A stretch of 37,679 nt of DNA, from NCBI GenBank assembly GCA_964480945.1, contig CAYZRX010000032.1:1-37679 (forward strand). Direction: 5' to 3'. The position numbers and the translations under genes are program-made. Origin of the DNA: VGWB01 sp964480945 (lineage in GTDB: Bacteria > Bacteroidota > Ignavibacteria > UBA10030). Shown in pieces: positions 8,709-16,201 of the stretch. The notes under the pieces were generated by a model, which was given only the letters and a program-made list of their open reading frames with translations, had not been told where the DNA came from and did no database searches. How positions within the stretch are numbered: the first letter of the stretch is position 1; every line of letters begins with the position of its first letter.

Positions 8709-10004
8709 TCATTCAGCGGCCGGCTTCTTCAGCACTTTCTCCAGGTATTCAATGAACCGTTCGGTTGCTCCGATGTTTTCCCTCACGAGATTCAGCGATA
8801 CCGTTCCGGCTTTCACGCGCGCCTTCTTATCGTTGAAGAGCTTTCTCACGTGTGCATAGCATTCTTCCGGGTTCGTCACGACAAAACTTCCGGCGCGCCG
8901 AGCCAGCTCGACCGCTTCCCGCGAGTTCTGGTGCTTCGGCCCGTACAGCACTGGGATTCCGTAGACGGCCGGCTCAAGCACGTTATGGATTCCCTGTCTG
9001 AAGCTTCCCCCCACATAGGCAACATCGGCATATTGATACAACGCCGTGAGGATACCGATGCTGTCAACAAGGATAACGTTTTCATCCGAGTAATCGTTCA
9101 GGTCGGAGAACCGGATAGAGCGAAGGGAGTAATTGAGGGAGATCTCCAAGCGCTCGAGCGTCTCCACGTTCGGCTCATGGGGGACGAGGATCATCAGGGC
9201 ATTGGAGTCGTGCTGCGCGATTCTACGAAAGGCCGGGAGGAGAACCGCTTCATCTTCCTCCCAACTACTTCCGACGACCAGCACTTTTTTTCGCTTCAGA
9301 ATCGCCGGTGGAATAAGATGCTTCGATCGTGCCTCTTCGCTCCGCTGCCACACCTGGTCATAGCGGGTTTCGCCGATGACGTGCAGCTGAGGATGTGTGA
9401 GGTCCAATTTCTGAAATGCTTCCACATCTGCCTGCGAGACCGTCAGGATCGAGGTAATGCTTTGATAGACGTGGTGATGGAAGCTTCGCAGCAAAGGGTA
9501 AAGGCGCGATGAGGTCTTCCGCAAGGTAGCATTGGCGATGAGGGTCGGGATCTCTCGTTTTCTGAGCTCCCACACGTGGTTTGGCCAGATGTCGTATCGT
9601 ACCATGATCGCGGCCGAGGGCTGGATCAGGTCGAGGAACCGGCGCGCGCCCGCGCTGCTGTCGAAGGGGAGGTACGTGATCAATGAAGCGAGCTTGTAGT
9701 TTCGCGAATGTTCGTATCCGGAAGGAGAAAAAAAACTCACCACAACGTCGAGGTTGTCGTATCGCTTCTTCAGAGCGGAGATGATCGGCTTCGCCTGCTC
9801 GAATTCCCCCATCGAAGAAGAGTGAAACCAAATGCGGCGGCTCTTGGTGAGTTTTTTCACATCCTGGGAAAGCTGCTCGAAGAGGCCGCGGCGGCCACGG
9901 ATGCCGCGGCGTATTTTCTGGTTTGCGAGCGCGCCGATCTGCAGCAGCACCCAGAAAACGGGAATCACCAGACCGTTATAGAAGAGATACCAGAACCGTT
10001 GCAT
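8709..10004 (-). CDS. waaA: 3-deoxy-D-manno-octulosonic acid (Kdo) transferase WaaA
   Basis: A 431-residue GT30 glycosyltransferase that transfers Kdo from CMP-Kdo to lipid A precursor at the inner membrane. The N-terminus (MQRFWYLFYNGLVIPVFWVL) is a single hydrophobic anchor. WFHSSSMGEFEQAKP (59-73) holds the catalytic Glu of the family's SxGE motif. The C-terminal CMP-Kdo site carries GGSFRQGIHNVLEPA near residue 325. The frame is open further upstream to an ATG at 10136, giving 475 residues. The extra 44 residues are polar and precede the membrane anchor, and the family is normally about 420-430 long, so ATG 10004 is preferred. This gene implies an LPS-bearing outer membrane. Confidence 0.92.
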   Translation of the reverse strand: MQRFWYLFYNGLVIPVFWVLLQIGALANQKIRRGIRGRRGLFEQLSQDVKKLTKSRRIWFHSSSMGEFEQAKPIISALKKRYDNLDVVVSFFSPSGYEHSRNYKLASLITYLPFDSSAGARRFLDLIQPSAAIMVRYDIWPNHVWELRKREIPTLIANATLRKTSSRLYPLLRSFHHHVYQSITSILTVSQADVEAFQKLDLTHPQLHVIGETRYDQVWQRSEEARSKHLIPPAILKRKKVLVVGSSWEEDEAVLLPAFRRIAQHDSNALMILVPHEPNVETLERLEISLNYSLRSIRFSDLNDYSDENVILVDSIGILTALYQYADVAYVGGSFRQGIHNVLEPAVYGIPVLYGPKHQNSREAVELARRAGSFVVTNPEECYAHVRKLFNDKKARVKAGTVSLNLVRENIGATERFIEYLEKVLKKPAAE

Positions 10005-10378
10005 CAGCCTTTGTTCGCCTCGGACGAAGGCAATGGATTCAAGATTTGCTTTTTGATGGACCGCCCGCCGCGATGCTGCTGGTGTCAGTTTGTGCCGTGT
10101 CAAACTTCCCACATCTGTCTGGACTGGCTTTCCCATGTTCCACCAAGGAGAACTCAGTGACGCCGATCATAGAGCAGGCGAGGAGTGTGGCGGAGGTGCA
10201 GTAATTGAACATGCTTGAGGGAAGAACAGCGTTGTGTCAATTGTCGGATTGAAGAACGACGTGCTATTGTAGACAGATTTTCACCGAAAAGCAAGGAACT
10301 CGCTTCCTTGACTAAGTGCACAAAGCTTGTTACTTTTTGTTGCCGAAACTCCTTCGCTGCCAAACGTGGAGAACTTTG
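10005..10378. other. Intergenic region between divergent waaA and kinase gene
   Basis: These 374 bases hold the alternative 44-residue waaA extension (10005-10136) and the kinase promoter candidate at 10308-10336. A weaker alternative promoter is TTGTCG (10241-10246), 18 bases, TATTGT (10265-10270). No other gene is convincing here. Confidence 0.5.
10308..10336 (+). promoter_or_regulatory. Candidate promoter of cNMP-GAF-histidine kinase gene
   Basis: TTGACT (10308-10313), a 17-base spacer and TACTTT (10331-10336). The spacer carries a weak dyad, ACAA at 10320-10323 facing TTGT at 10327-10330. Transcription would begin near 10343. This agrees with the ATG at 10379 and argues against the upstream GTG at 10316, which overlaps the promoter. 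Confidence 0.5.
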
Positions 10379-12010
10379 ATGCCAGCAGCAAGCCGGGAAA
10401 TCGAGGTCCTGCAATCCTCCTTCATCTTCAGTGGCGTAAACAAGACTGATCTGCGGGCGATTGCCCCTCACCTCAAAGCTGAATCCCACTCCGCCGGCGA
10501 GATCTTGATGGACATGGATTTTCCTGCTGACAAGGTTTACCTGATCGAAAAGGGAAGCGTCAAGATTTCCCGCCTCACCGGTTTCGGCGAAGAGACGACT
10601 CTCAACGTCCTGGGTGCCGGGAACATCGTCGGGGAATTGGGGGTCGTTGATGATCGAACCCGCTCTGCACGCGCCACCTGCCTCGAGCTCACTTCCGTAT
10701 TCGCCATGCCGAAGAAGGTGTTTGAAAAGCTCCTCGGCACCAATAACATCATTTCCTCCAATGTGCTCAGGGAGCTGACGAGCAGACTACGCGTTGCCAA
10801 TGACAATATCGTCCATCAGCTGGAGGCGCAGCACCGGACGTCTGAGGTCCGGTTGAGCAAGCTCCTGAAGCTCGTTGAGGCCAGCAAAATCGTGAATTCC
10901 ACGCTGGACCTCGATAAATTGCTCGGTCTCATTCTCGACTCTGCGGTGAAAAGCATCGATGCAGATCGGGGGACCGTGTATCTTGTGGATCCCATCAAGC
11001 GGGAGATATGGTCCAAAGTTCTGCAAGGCGACAATATGGTTGAAATTCGTCTTCCGCTCGGGAAGGGAATCGCGGGCTACGTCGCCCAAACCGGAGAAAC
11101 GATCAATATCGCCGATGCATATAACGATCCCCGGTTTAACCCTGATGTCGACAAGCGCACCGGATACCGGACCCATAACATCCTCTGTATGCCGATGCGC
11201 AACAAGGATGGAACGATCATCGGTGTTTTTCAGCTGCTGAATAAGAAGGAGGGAACGTTCACCTCCGACGACGAGCAGTTCATCGATGCTTTTTCTGCAC
11301 ATGCGTCCATTGCGGTCGAGAATGCGCACATGGCGCAGGAAATGGTTGCCAACGAACGGCTTTCAGCGGTCGGCCGGATGGCGAGCACGATTATTCACGA
11401 CATCAAGAATCCGATGGGCACGCTGCGCGTCTACGCCCAGGTCATGAAGAAAAAATCGGGCAACGAGGAGGCCGGCAAGCTCGCCGACGAGATGATTCGT
11501 CAGGTGGACCGGTTTGTGAACATGACCCAAGAGATTCTCGACTTCACGCGCGGAGTGAGCTCGTTGAGCATTCAAGAGCTCGATTTCGGCGAAATCATGG
11601 GTGCGGTCCTCGATTTCATCGAAAAGGATCTGACGAAGAACAACGTCCAGTTGATCCGCGAATCGCAGTTCCAGGGCAAGGTGATGATGGATCAGGACAA
11701 GATGGTCCGGGTGTTCTACAACATCGCGAGCAACGCCCGTGATGCTATGCCCGGGGGCGGTTCGCTCACGGTGGCCACGGTGGGGAGCGACGGCTACGTG
11801 AAGATCGAGTTCACCGATACGGGCTCCGGAATGCCGGAGGAAGTGAAACGAAAAATCTTTGAGCCGTTCATGACCTACGGAAAGAAACACGGCACCGGCC
11901 TCGGGATGGCCATCGTGAAGAAGGTGATCGACGACCACAAAGGGAAGATTGAAATCGACAGCGAAGTGGGGAAAGGTACGACCATTCGGATCTTCCTGCC
12001 CGCCCCATAA
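10379..12010 (+). CDS. Histidine kinase with N-terminal cNMP-binding and GAF domains
   Basis: A 543-residue soluble sensor kinase. Domain order: a Crp-type cyclic-nucleotide-binding domain (about 15-130) with phosphate-binding cassette GELGVVDDRTRSARA (85-99); a coiled linker; a GAF domain (about 175-315); HisKA with phospho-acceptor His340 in HDIKNPMG; and HATPase_c (about 430-543) with the N-box around SNARDAMPGGG, G1 DTGSGMP (480-486), FEPF and G2 GTGLGM (505-510). There are no transmembrane segments and no receiver domain, so its response-regulator partner is unlinked. The cassette retains the Gly-Glu and the Arg-Ser-Ala expected for cyclic nucleotide binding. ATG 10379 follows GGAGA at 10368-10372. 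It probably responds to an intracellular cue; the ligand is unknown. Confidence 0.9.
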   Translation: MPAASREIEVLQSSFIFSGVNKTDLRAIAPHLKAESHSAGEILMDMDFPADKVYLIEKGSVKISRLTGFGEETTLNVLGAGNIVGELGVVDDRTRSARATCLELTSVFAMPKKVFEKLLGTNNIISSNVLRELTSRLRVANDNIVHQLEAQHRTSEVRLSKLLKLVEASKIVNSTLDLDKLLGLILDSAVKSIDADRGTVYLVDPIKREIWSKVLQGDNMVEIRLPLGKGIAGYVAQTGETINIADAYNDPRFNPDVDKRTGYRTHNILCMPMRNKDGTIIGVFQLLNKKEGTFTSDDEQFIDAFSAHASIAVENAHMAQEMVANERLSAVGRMASTIIHDIKNPMGTLRVYAQVMKKKSGNEEAGKLADEMIRQVDRFVNMTQEILDFTRGVSSLSIQELDFGEIMGAVLDFIEKDLTKNNVQLIRESQFQGKVMMDQDKMVRVFYNIASNARDAMPGGGSLTVATVGSDGYVKIEFTDTGSGMPEEVKRKIFEPFMTYGKKHGTGLGMAIVKKVIDDHKGKIEIDSEVGKGTTIRIFLPAP

Positions 12011-12066
12011 TCAGACCCCTCCGGCGAGCGAACCTCGCTGCCGCCAGGTATCCCTCCGCTTTCCAC

Positions 12067-12606
12067 ATGAAGATCCATATTGGCCAGACCGAAATCTCAA
12101 TCGTCCGGGGAGACATCGCCGACCAGGAGACCGACGCGATCGTCAACGCCGCCAACAACCACCTGTGGATGGGGGCCGGAGTCGCAGGGGCAATCAAGCG
12201 GAAGGGCGGAGTCCAGATCGAGCAGGAGGCGATGGCTCAGGGACCGATCGAGGTCGGCACCGTGGCGATTACTTCTGCCGGCTCGCTCAAAGCGAAGCAT
12301 GTGATTCATGCTGCCGTGATGGGGCAGGATCTTCACACCGGCGCCGAGTTCATCACGCGCGCGACGCACGGTAGTCTGGCGCTTGCTGAACAACAAGGCC
12401 TCTCCTCTCTCTCTTTTCCCGCCCTCGGAACCGGCGTCGGGGGATTTTCCCTGCATCATTGCGCAAGCCTCATGATCGGCACGACGATCGATTTCCTGCT
12501 GGAGGCAAAAAGGATCCGCGAAGTCCGCTTTGTCCTCTACGATGCCGACGCGAAGGAAATCTTTGAGCAAGAGCTGAAGCACCGATTCTCCGCGCACAAC
12601 CGCTAG
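12067..12606 (+). CDS. Macrodomain protein (ADP-ribose/O-acetyl-ADP-ribose binding or hydrolase)
   Basis: A 179-residue single macrodomain. The ADP-ribose-binding loop DAIVNAANNHLWMGAGVAGA lies at about residues 23-42, and the second phosphate loop is FPALGTGVGGFS near 117-128. Families of this type bind ADP-ribose and often deacetylate O-acetyl-ADP-ribose or reverse ADP-ribosylation. The Asn-Ala-Ala-Asn core is intact. The gene lies 56 bases after the kinase gene, so co-transcription is plausible. No ADP-ribosyltransferase or sirtuin gene is seen nearby, so its substrate cannot be inferred. Confidence 0.88.
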   Translation: MKIHIGQTEISIVRGDIADQETDAIVNAANNHLWMGAGVAGAIKRKGGVQIEQEAMAQGPIEVGTVAITSAGSLKAKHVIHAAVMGQDLHTGAEFITRATHGSLALAEQQGLSSLSFPALGTGVGGFSLHHCASLMIGTTIDFLLEAKRIREVRFVLYDADAKEIFEQELKHRFSAHNR

Positions 12607-12711
12607 TGGATTTCCCGTTTGGCCTGAACGCCCGACCAGCAGCCGCCATCAGATGTTGTCGTTCCGAAGCCGGATTCCCTTCGAAATCTTTTTCCAGAAA
12701 GGAAGTCACTC

Positions 12712-13098
12712 ATGCCAACTCAGTCCTCGACCTCATCGCAGAACCTTCGGCAGCGCCTCGCGAAGTGGAGGGAGTTCTTCTTCGCTCAGAAATACCGCTT
12801 CGACCTCGGGCAATCGTTTCTCGTCATCGTGAACTTTGCCCTGCTCATCATCACGGCGAGCGACAAGCTGCAGATCATCTTCGGTGTGGGACGCCTCCGG
12901 TCACTCCTGATCTTGATCGTGCCGGCGGGGTTCCTGGCGGTATGGCTGTTCGGCTATTTCATGGACAAGGTCGTGCGCGCAGCACAGATGGCCGAGCGGC
13001 AGTCGATGAGACGAAGCGAGGTATGGGGGAAACACAATGTGCAGATGGACCGGATCGAGAAGGAGATCGCCGAGCTCAAAGAAATGCTTAGCAGATGA
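12712..13098 (+). CDS. Small two-helix membrane protein with C-terminal coiled coil, unknown function
   Basis: A 128-residue protein I do not recognise. A polar N-terminus is followed by two hydrophobic segments (about 35-50 and 63-84). A charged C-terminal helix ends in a short heptad-like stretch MDRIEKEIAELKEMLSR (112-128). The AAAGGAAG-like ribosome binding site just before ATG 12712 supports translation. Both ends are predicted cytoplasmic from the flanking positive residues. It lies about 105 bases after the macrodomain gene and is convergent with the peptidase gene at 13130, with only 31 bases between them. Confidence 0.75.
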   Translation: MPTQSSTSSQNLRQRLAKWREFFFAQKYRFDLGQSFLVIVNFALLIITASDKLQIIFGVGRLRSLLILIVPAGFLAVWLFGYFMDKVVRAAQMAERQSMRRSEVWGKHNVQMDRIEKEIAELKEMLSR

Positions 13099-13129
13099 AG
13101 CGAGGCAGAAACTTCAGGATGGCTCTCCT

Positions 13130-14248
13130 CTAGGGGGTAACGAGGGAGAAGGCGATCTCGGCAGATTTCACAAGATCTTCCAACAGGATAAACTCCTCGA
13201 AGGAATGAGGCTTCTGGGCACCGATTCCGAGATTGATCGCCGGAATCCCTCGGGCGTTGTAAACATTGGCATCGCTTCCGCCGGTGTAACGGATTGGCTG
13301 AGGCGAAAGATGCACACGCTTCAGCGCGCTCTCCACTTCAAGCACGATCGGGGTGTCGTCGGCGTGGGCGTACGGCTCGAAGTCCACCCTGGTTTCAAAC
13401 AGAAGCTTTCCTCCCTTTGAGGCTGATTCCGAGAGGGTGCGTTCGATGTGCCGGAGCTGTTCCTGAATCCTACTCTTCTGGAATGATCGAACTTCCCCCT
13501 CAATTTCGACCTTGTCCGGAACAACATTAGACGCCTCTCCGCCAGAAATTCTCCCGATATTCACCGTAGTGTCCTCATCGACCCTTCCCATCTTCAGCTT
13601 CGAAATGCCAGCGCTTGCAAGCGCAATCGCGTTGATTCCTTCCTCGGGCGCGACCCCCGCGTGGGCTGACCTGCCGATGAATTGCGCTTCAAACAGTGAG
13701 AGCCCGACACATTCCTTGATGTAGATCCCGGGACGTCGGGAGCAGTCAAATACGAACGCGGACTGTACATTGTAGGGTGTGAGATCGATCGCGGTCGCGC
13801 CCCTCAGTCCAATTTCTTCGGCAACGGTAAAAGCGACGAAGAAATTTCTGTGGGATAGGTGACGTTCGGTTATGGTCAGCAAGAGATTGGTGAGGATCGA
13901 CACACCGAGCCGATTGTCGCCGCCGAGGATCGTCGCCCCGTCAGAGGATATCCTTTCCGGGGTCACGATCGGCTTCAGGTTCCTCGTGGGGAGTACCGTA
14001 TCGAGGTGGCCGGTAAGCATCACCGCAGGGCGATCCGGCTGGAAGTCCGGTGGGAAACACAGGAGATTGCCGCTCGTGCCGCCAAGCTTGGTCGCGGCAT
14101 TATCTTCGACCACGCGTATGCACGCGCGCCGCACCATACCGGTGACCGACTGAGCAATGGCTCTTTCCCCGAGAGGGACGCCGTCGATAGCGGCAAACCG
14201 GGTGAAAAGCTGGAGAAGGCGTTCCCTGTCTGGGATGGGCAGAGACAT
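13130..14248 (-). CDS. M20-family zinc metallopeptidase (PepT/tripeptidase-like)
   Basis: A 372-residue M20 peptidase. Metal ligands and catalytic residues are all present: His81 and Asp83 in TGHLDTVLP, bridging Asp111 in GGDNRLG, catalytic Glu144 with Glu145 in AEEIGLRG, Asp168 in FDCSRRPG and His348 in KPHSFEEF. The dimerisation insert between the halves is retained (about 185-290). The Asp111 context and overall length match tripeptidase T-like and PepT-related enzymes, which release N-terminal residues from short peptides in the cytoplasm. The exact substrate is uncertain. It starts 20 bases after the histone-deacetylase-family gene and is probably co-transcribed with it. Confidence 0.88.
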   Translation of the reverse strand: MSLPIPDRERLLQLFTRFAAIDGVPLGERAIAQSVTGMVRRACIRVVEDNAATKLGGTSGNLLCFPPDFQPDRPAVMLTGHLDTVLPTRNLKPIVTPERISSDGATILGGDNRLGVSILTNLLLTITERHLSHRNFFVAFTVAEEIGLRGATAIDLTPYNVQSAFVFDCSRRPGIYIKECVGLSLFEAQFIGRSAHAGVAPEEGINAIALASAGISKLKMGRVDEDTTVNIGRISGGEASNVVPDKVEIEGEVRSFQKSRIQEQLRHIERTLSESASKGGKLLFETRVDFEPYAHADDTPIVLEVESALKRVHLSPQPIRYTGGSDANVYNARGIPAINLGIGAQKPHSFEEFILLEDLVKSAEIAFSLVTP

Positions 14249-14268
14249 TCAGATTCCTTTCTCGATGC

Positions 14269-15210
14269 TTACCGGGTGAGGACCGTGAGATGAGCTTCAA
14301 CACTTCTTGCGAGCGCCTGAAGATTATAGCCGCCTTCGAGCACTGACACAATCTTCCCGTCTGCGTGTTTCGAGCTTACTTCGCAAGCGAGCTCGGTCAT
14401 TTTCGCGAACGAGCTCTCTTTGAGGCTGATGTTCGCCAAAGGGTCGTCTGCGTGGGCGTCAAAGCCGGCCGAGATCATGAGCAGCTGAGGCCGAAACCTG
14501 TGCAAGGCCGGGAGGATCTGTGTCTCGAACGCGTTGAGGTAGTCCTTCTCAACGCTGCCGGCTCCCATTGGGCAATTCAGCGTGAACCCTTCGCCCTTGC
14601 CTGTTCCCCGTTCGGTCGCTGCGCCCGTGCCGGGGTAGAATGGGTACTGATGGAGGCTGACATAGAACACCGAATCGTCTTTGTAGAAGATCTCCTGCGT
14701 GCCGTTCCCGTGGTGGACATCCCAGTCGAGGATGGCTATACGCTCGACGCCATATTTCCGTTGTGCATAACGGGCGCCGATCGCAACGTTGTTGAACAGG
14801 CAGAATCCCATCACCGTCGAACTCTCTGCGTGGTGGCCGGGAGGACGAACGGCGCAGAAGACACTCTTCAGCCTGCCCGTTATGACTTCGTCGACCCCTT
14901 GCAGGACTCCTCCGGCGGCAAGCAGTGCGATTTCATAGGATTCCTTGCACACGTGCGTATCGCCGGCGTCGAGAACTTGCTCCCCCCCGAGGCAACGGAC
15001 CTTGATCATCGCCGAGTATCGTTCCGGGTGAACGGTTTGAATCCATTCAAGGGGCGCCGGTGATGGACGAAGGTGCGACAGCTGCCTCCACAAGGGAGAG
15101 TTCAAAAGATGCTGCATCAGCGTTTCGAGACGCTCCGATCGTTCAGGGTGGCCCGCGCCGGTGTTGTGCTTGAGGTAATCGGGGTGATAGATAAATCCAA
15201 CGGTTCCCAT
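14269..15210 (-). CDS. Histone-deacetylase-family amidohydrolase
   Basis: A 313-residue member of the arginase/deacetylase superfamily (class II HDAC-like and acetoin-utilisation-like). Landmarks are HPERSERL (21-28), RPPGHHAE with the His-His pair (126-127), zinc ligands Asp164 and His166 in LDWDVHHGNG, Asp251 in SAGFDAH, and the C-terminal GGYN carrying the transition-state Tyr. Bacterial members deacetylate acetylpolyamines, acetylated small molecules or proteins; which applies here is unknown. Start ATG 15210 is preceded on the coding strand by GAGG with 6-base spacing. A TTGACA box lies at 15253-15248 on this strand, but I see no good -10 match. Confidence 0.9.
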   Translation of the reverse strand: MGTVGFIYHPDYLKHNTGAGHPERSERLETLMQHLLNSPLWRQLSHLRPSPAPLEWIQTVHPERYSAMIKVRCLGGEQVLDAGDTHVCKESYEIALLAAGGVLQGVDEVITGRLKSVFCAVRPPGHHAESSTVMGFCLFNNVAIGARYAQRKYGVERIAILDWDVHHGNGTQEIFYKDDSVFYVSLHQYPFYPGTGAATERGTGKGEGFTLNCPMGAGSVEKDYLNAFETQILPALHRFRPQLLMISAGFDAHADDPLANISLKESSFAKMTELACEVSSKHADGKIVSVLEGGYNLQALARSVEAHLTVLTR

Positions 15211-15346
15211 ACAAGCCTCAAAGAGAGAACAATGATTGCTCAGATTGTGTCAAGATCAGCCGGTTCTTTGCAGCGTTTGCACAGTAAACCAAAATGAAAG
15301 GACCGGAAAAAACCCGAAGCTTACTGCTTTCAGAATGGTGGTGGAA

Positions 15347-15505
15347 AGTGTTCCGACCTATCCCGTCCGGTCCCGGCAGATCATGGACCTCGCCGCGTTG
15401 AACGCGGAAGGGGAGTCCGTTCACGGCTTGGATCGGCTCGTGATTTCTTACCCGAAGGATCCTGACGAGATCTTGGACCTCGATCGCGGTGTCGCTCACG
15501 TCTGC
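15347..15505 (-). pseudogene. Remnant of an ABC-transporter ATPase N-terminus
   Basis: On the minus strand an open stretch reads like the first ~55 residues of an ABC ATPase: AIEVQDLVRILRV, then AVNGLPFRVQRGEV, then GPDGIGRNT. An intact ABC ATPase of the YbhF/RbbA-like type would have GPDGAGKTT at that place, so the Walker A Lys and first Thr are lost (Lys to Arg, Thr to Asn). Homology stops right after Walker A; the following residues look random, and no Q-loop, signature or Walker B follows. It is read as a decayed gene fragment. The identification rests on reading the protein by eye. Confidence 0.6.
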
Positions 15506-15604
15506 TCCGAGCGGGAAGAACGGCGGAAGAGAACATCGATGTCTGAGTGTGCAACAATCTAAGAATCTTTTCTTCATTTTTCACGTTCTCAAGTACGAGG
15601 GTAT

Positions 15605-15725
15605 TGTCTCATTTTCGGGGGGGTCACGGTCCACACCGTGACACCCACAGTGAATTCGGTCGCGGAATGGTCCCCCAAAAAGAATCGGGGCAAGCGTGAC
15701 CGCCGGGGCTTTCGTAATTGAGACA
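15605..15725. mobile_element. MITE-like element with TGTCTCA terminal inverted repeats
   Basis: A 121-base non-coding unit bounded by TGTCTCATTTTCG (15605-15617) and CGTAATTGAGACA (15713-15725), which are inverted repeats matching at 11 of 13 positions. Just inside the left end is a perfect hairpin: GTCACGGT (15623-15630), loop CCAC, ACCGTGAC (15635-15642). No target-site duplication is visible, so movement is inferred only from shape. It could instead be a structured regulatory repeat. Confidence 0.45.
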
Positions 15726-15742
15726 CCACCAGGACGAGGGCT

Positions 15743-15771
15743 TTGCATTTCGCGTCCATGGTCTTTATATT
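15743..15771 (+). promoter_or_regulatory. Candidate promoter of the 15803-18326 operon
   Basis: TTGCAT (15743-15748), a 17-base spacer and TATATT (15766-15771). The predicted transcript would begin near 15778, which excludes the upstream start codons TTG 15743 and ATG 15758 and supports GTG 15803. Confidence 0.5.
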
Positions 15772-15802
15772 CTTTCCCCAAGAACCTCGGAAGGATGGGA
15801 GC

Positions 15803-16201
15803 GTGGAGCAAGATCTCTTCAAGGTGAGACGAGCGCTGGAAGATTTCATAAGGGGCGTGGAGGTGCACAGGGCAAAGCTCCAGTTGACGCTTGATGGCCA
15901 GGATCTGACGACGGAGTTCGTACAGGCACTTCGAAACCTAGGTTACTTGCCTGCGGAGGTCGGGGACGTCGGGGTTCGGCCGGGCCAACGGGCGCCTGCA
16001 TTCTTCATACGAGACGATACGGCGTACTTCGGTTGGGTGTTCTGGGAGAAGTTCACGGAGAAGAAGATGCGGAAGCTCTGGGGGTCCGACGTTCGCAACG
16101 AAAAGGGGGACTGGGAAATTCAGCTGCCCGCGGGGAAAGCCGCGCGCATCTACGTCAACGAGGATGCAACATTCGAGATGGATCTGGACCGGCCGGTATG
16201 A
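15803..16201 (+). CDS. Conserved-looking protein of unknown function upstream of a DNA glycosylase
   Basis: A 132-residue soluble protein I do not recognise. The first ~50 residues look helical and charged; the rest is mixed, with aromatic patches such as AYFGWVFWEKF. No catalytic motif, signal or membrane segment is visible. Start GTG 15803 is chosen because GGAAGGATGGG stands just upstream with good spacing and because the candidate promoter at 15743-15771 lies inside the longer alternatives. Its TGA overlaps the ATG of the glycosylase gene (ATGA at 16198-16201), which implies translational coupling and perhaps a shared task. Confidence 0.7.
   Translation: MEQDLFKVRRALEDFIRGVEVHRAKLQLTLDGQDLTTEFVQALRNLGYLPAEVGDVGVRPGQRAPAFFIRDDTAYFGWVFWEKFTEKKMRKLWGSDVRNEKGDWEIQLPAGKAARIYVNEDATFEMDLDRPV

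Larger units (their letters stand above)
15211..15802. other. Gene-poor region with ABC remnant, inverted-repeat element and promoter
   Basis: These 592 bases contain no intact gene. They hold the start region of the deacetylase-family gene (15211-15260), a decayed ABC-ATPase fragment on the minus strand, a MITE-like element at 15605-15725 and the promoter of the next operon at 15743-15771. Each is listed separately. Confidence 0.6.

Noticed and set aside
10004..10136. N-terminal 44-residue extension of WaaA from ATG 10136
   Set aside because: It would place polar residues before the membrane anchor and exceeds the normal family length, so the shorter start is preferred.
15236..15562. 108-codon plus-strand frame in the 15211-15802 strip
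   Set aside because: It runs antisense to the recognisable ABC-ATPase remnant and shows no protein-like pattern itself.
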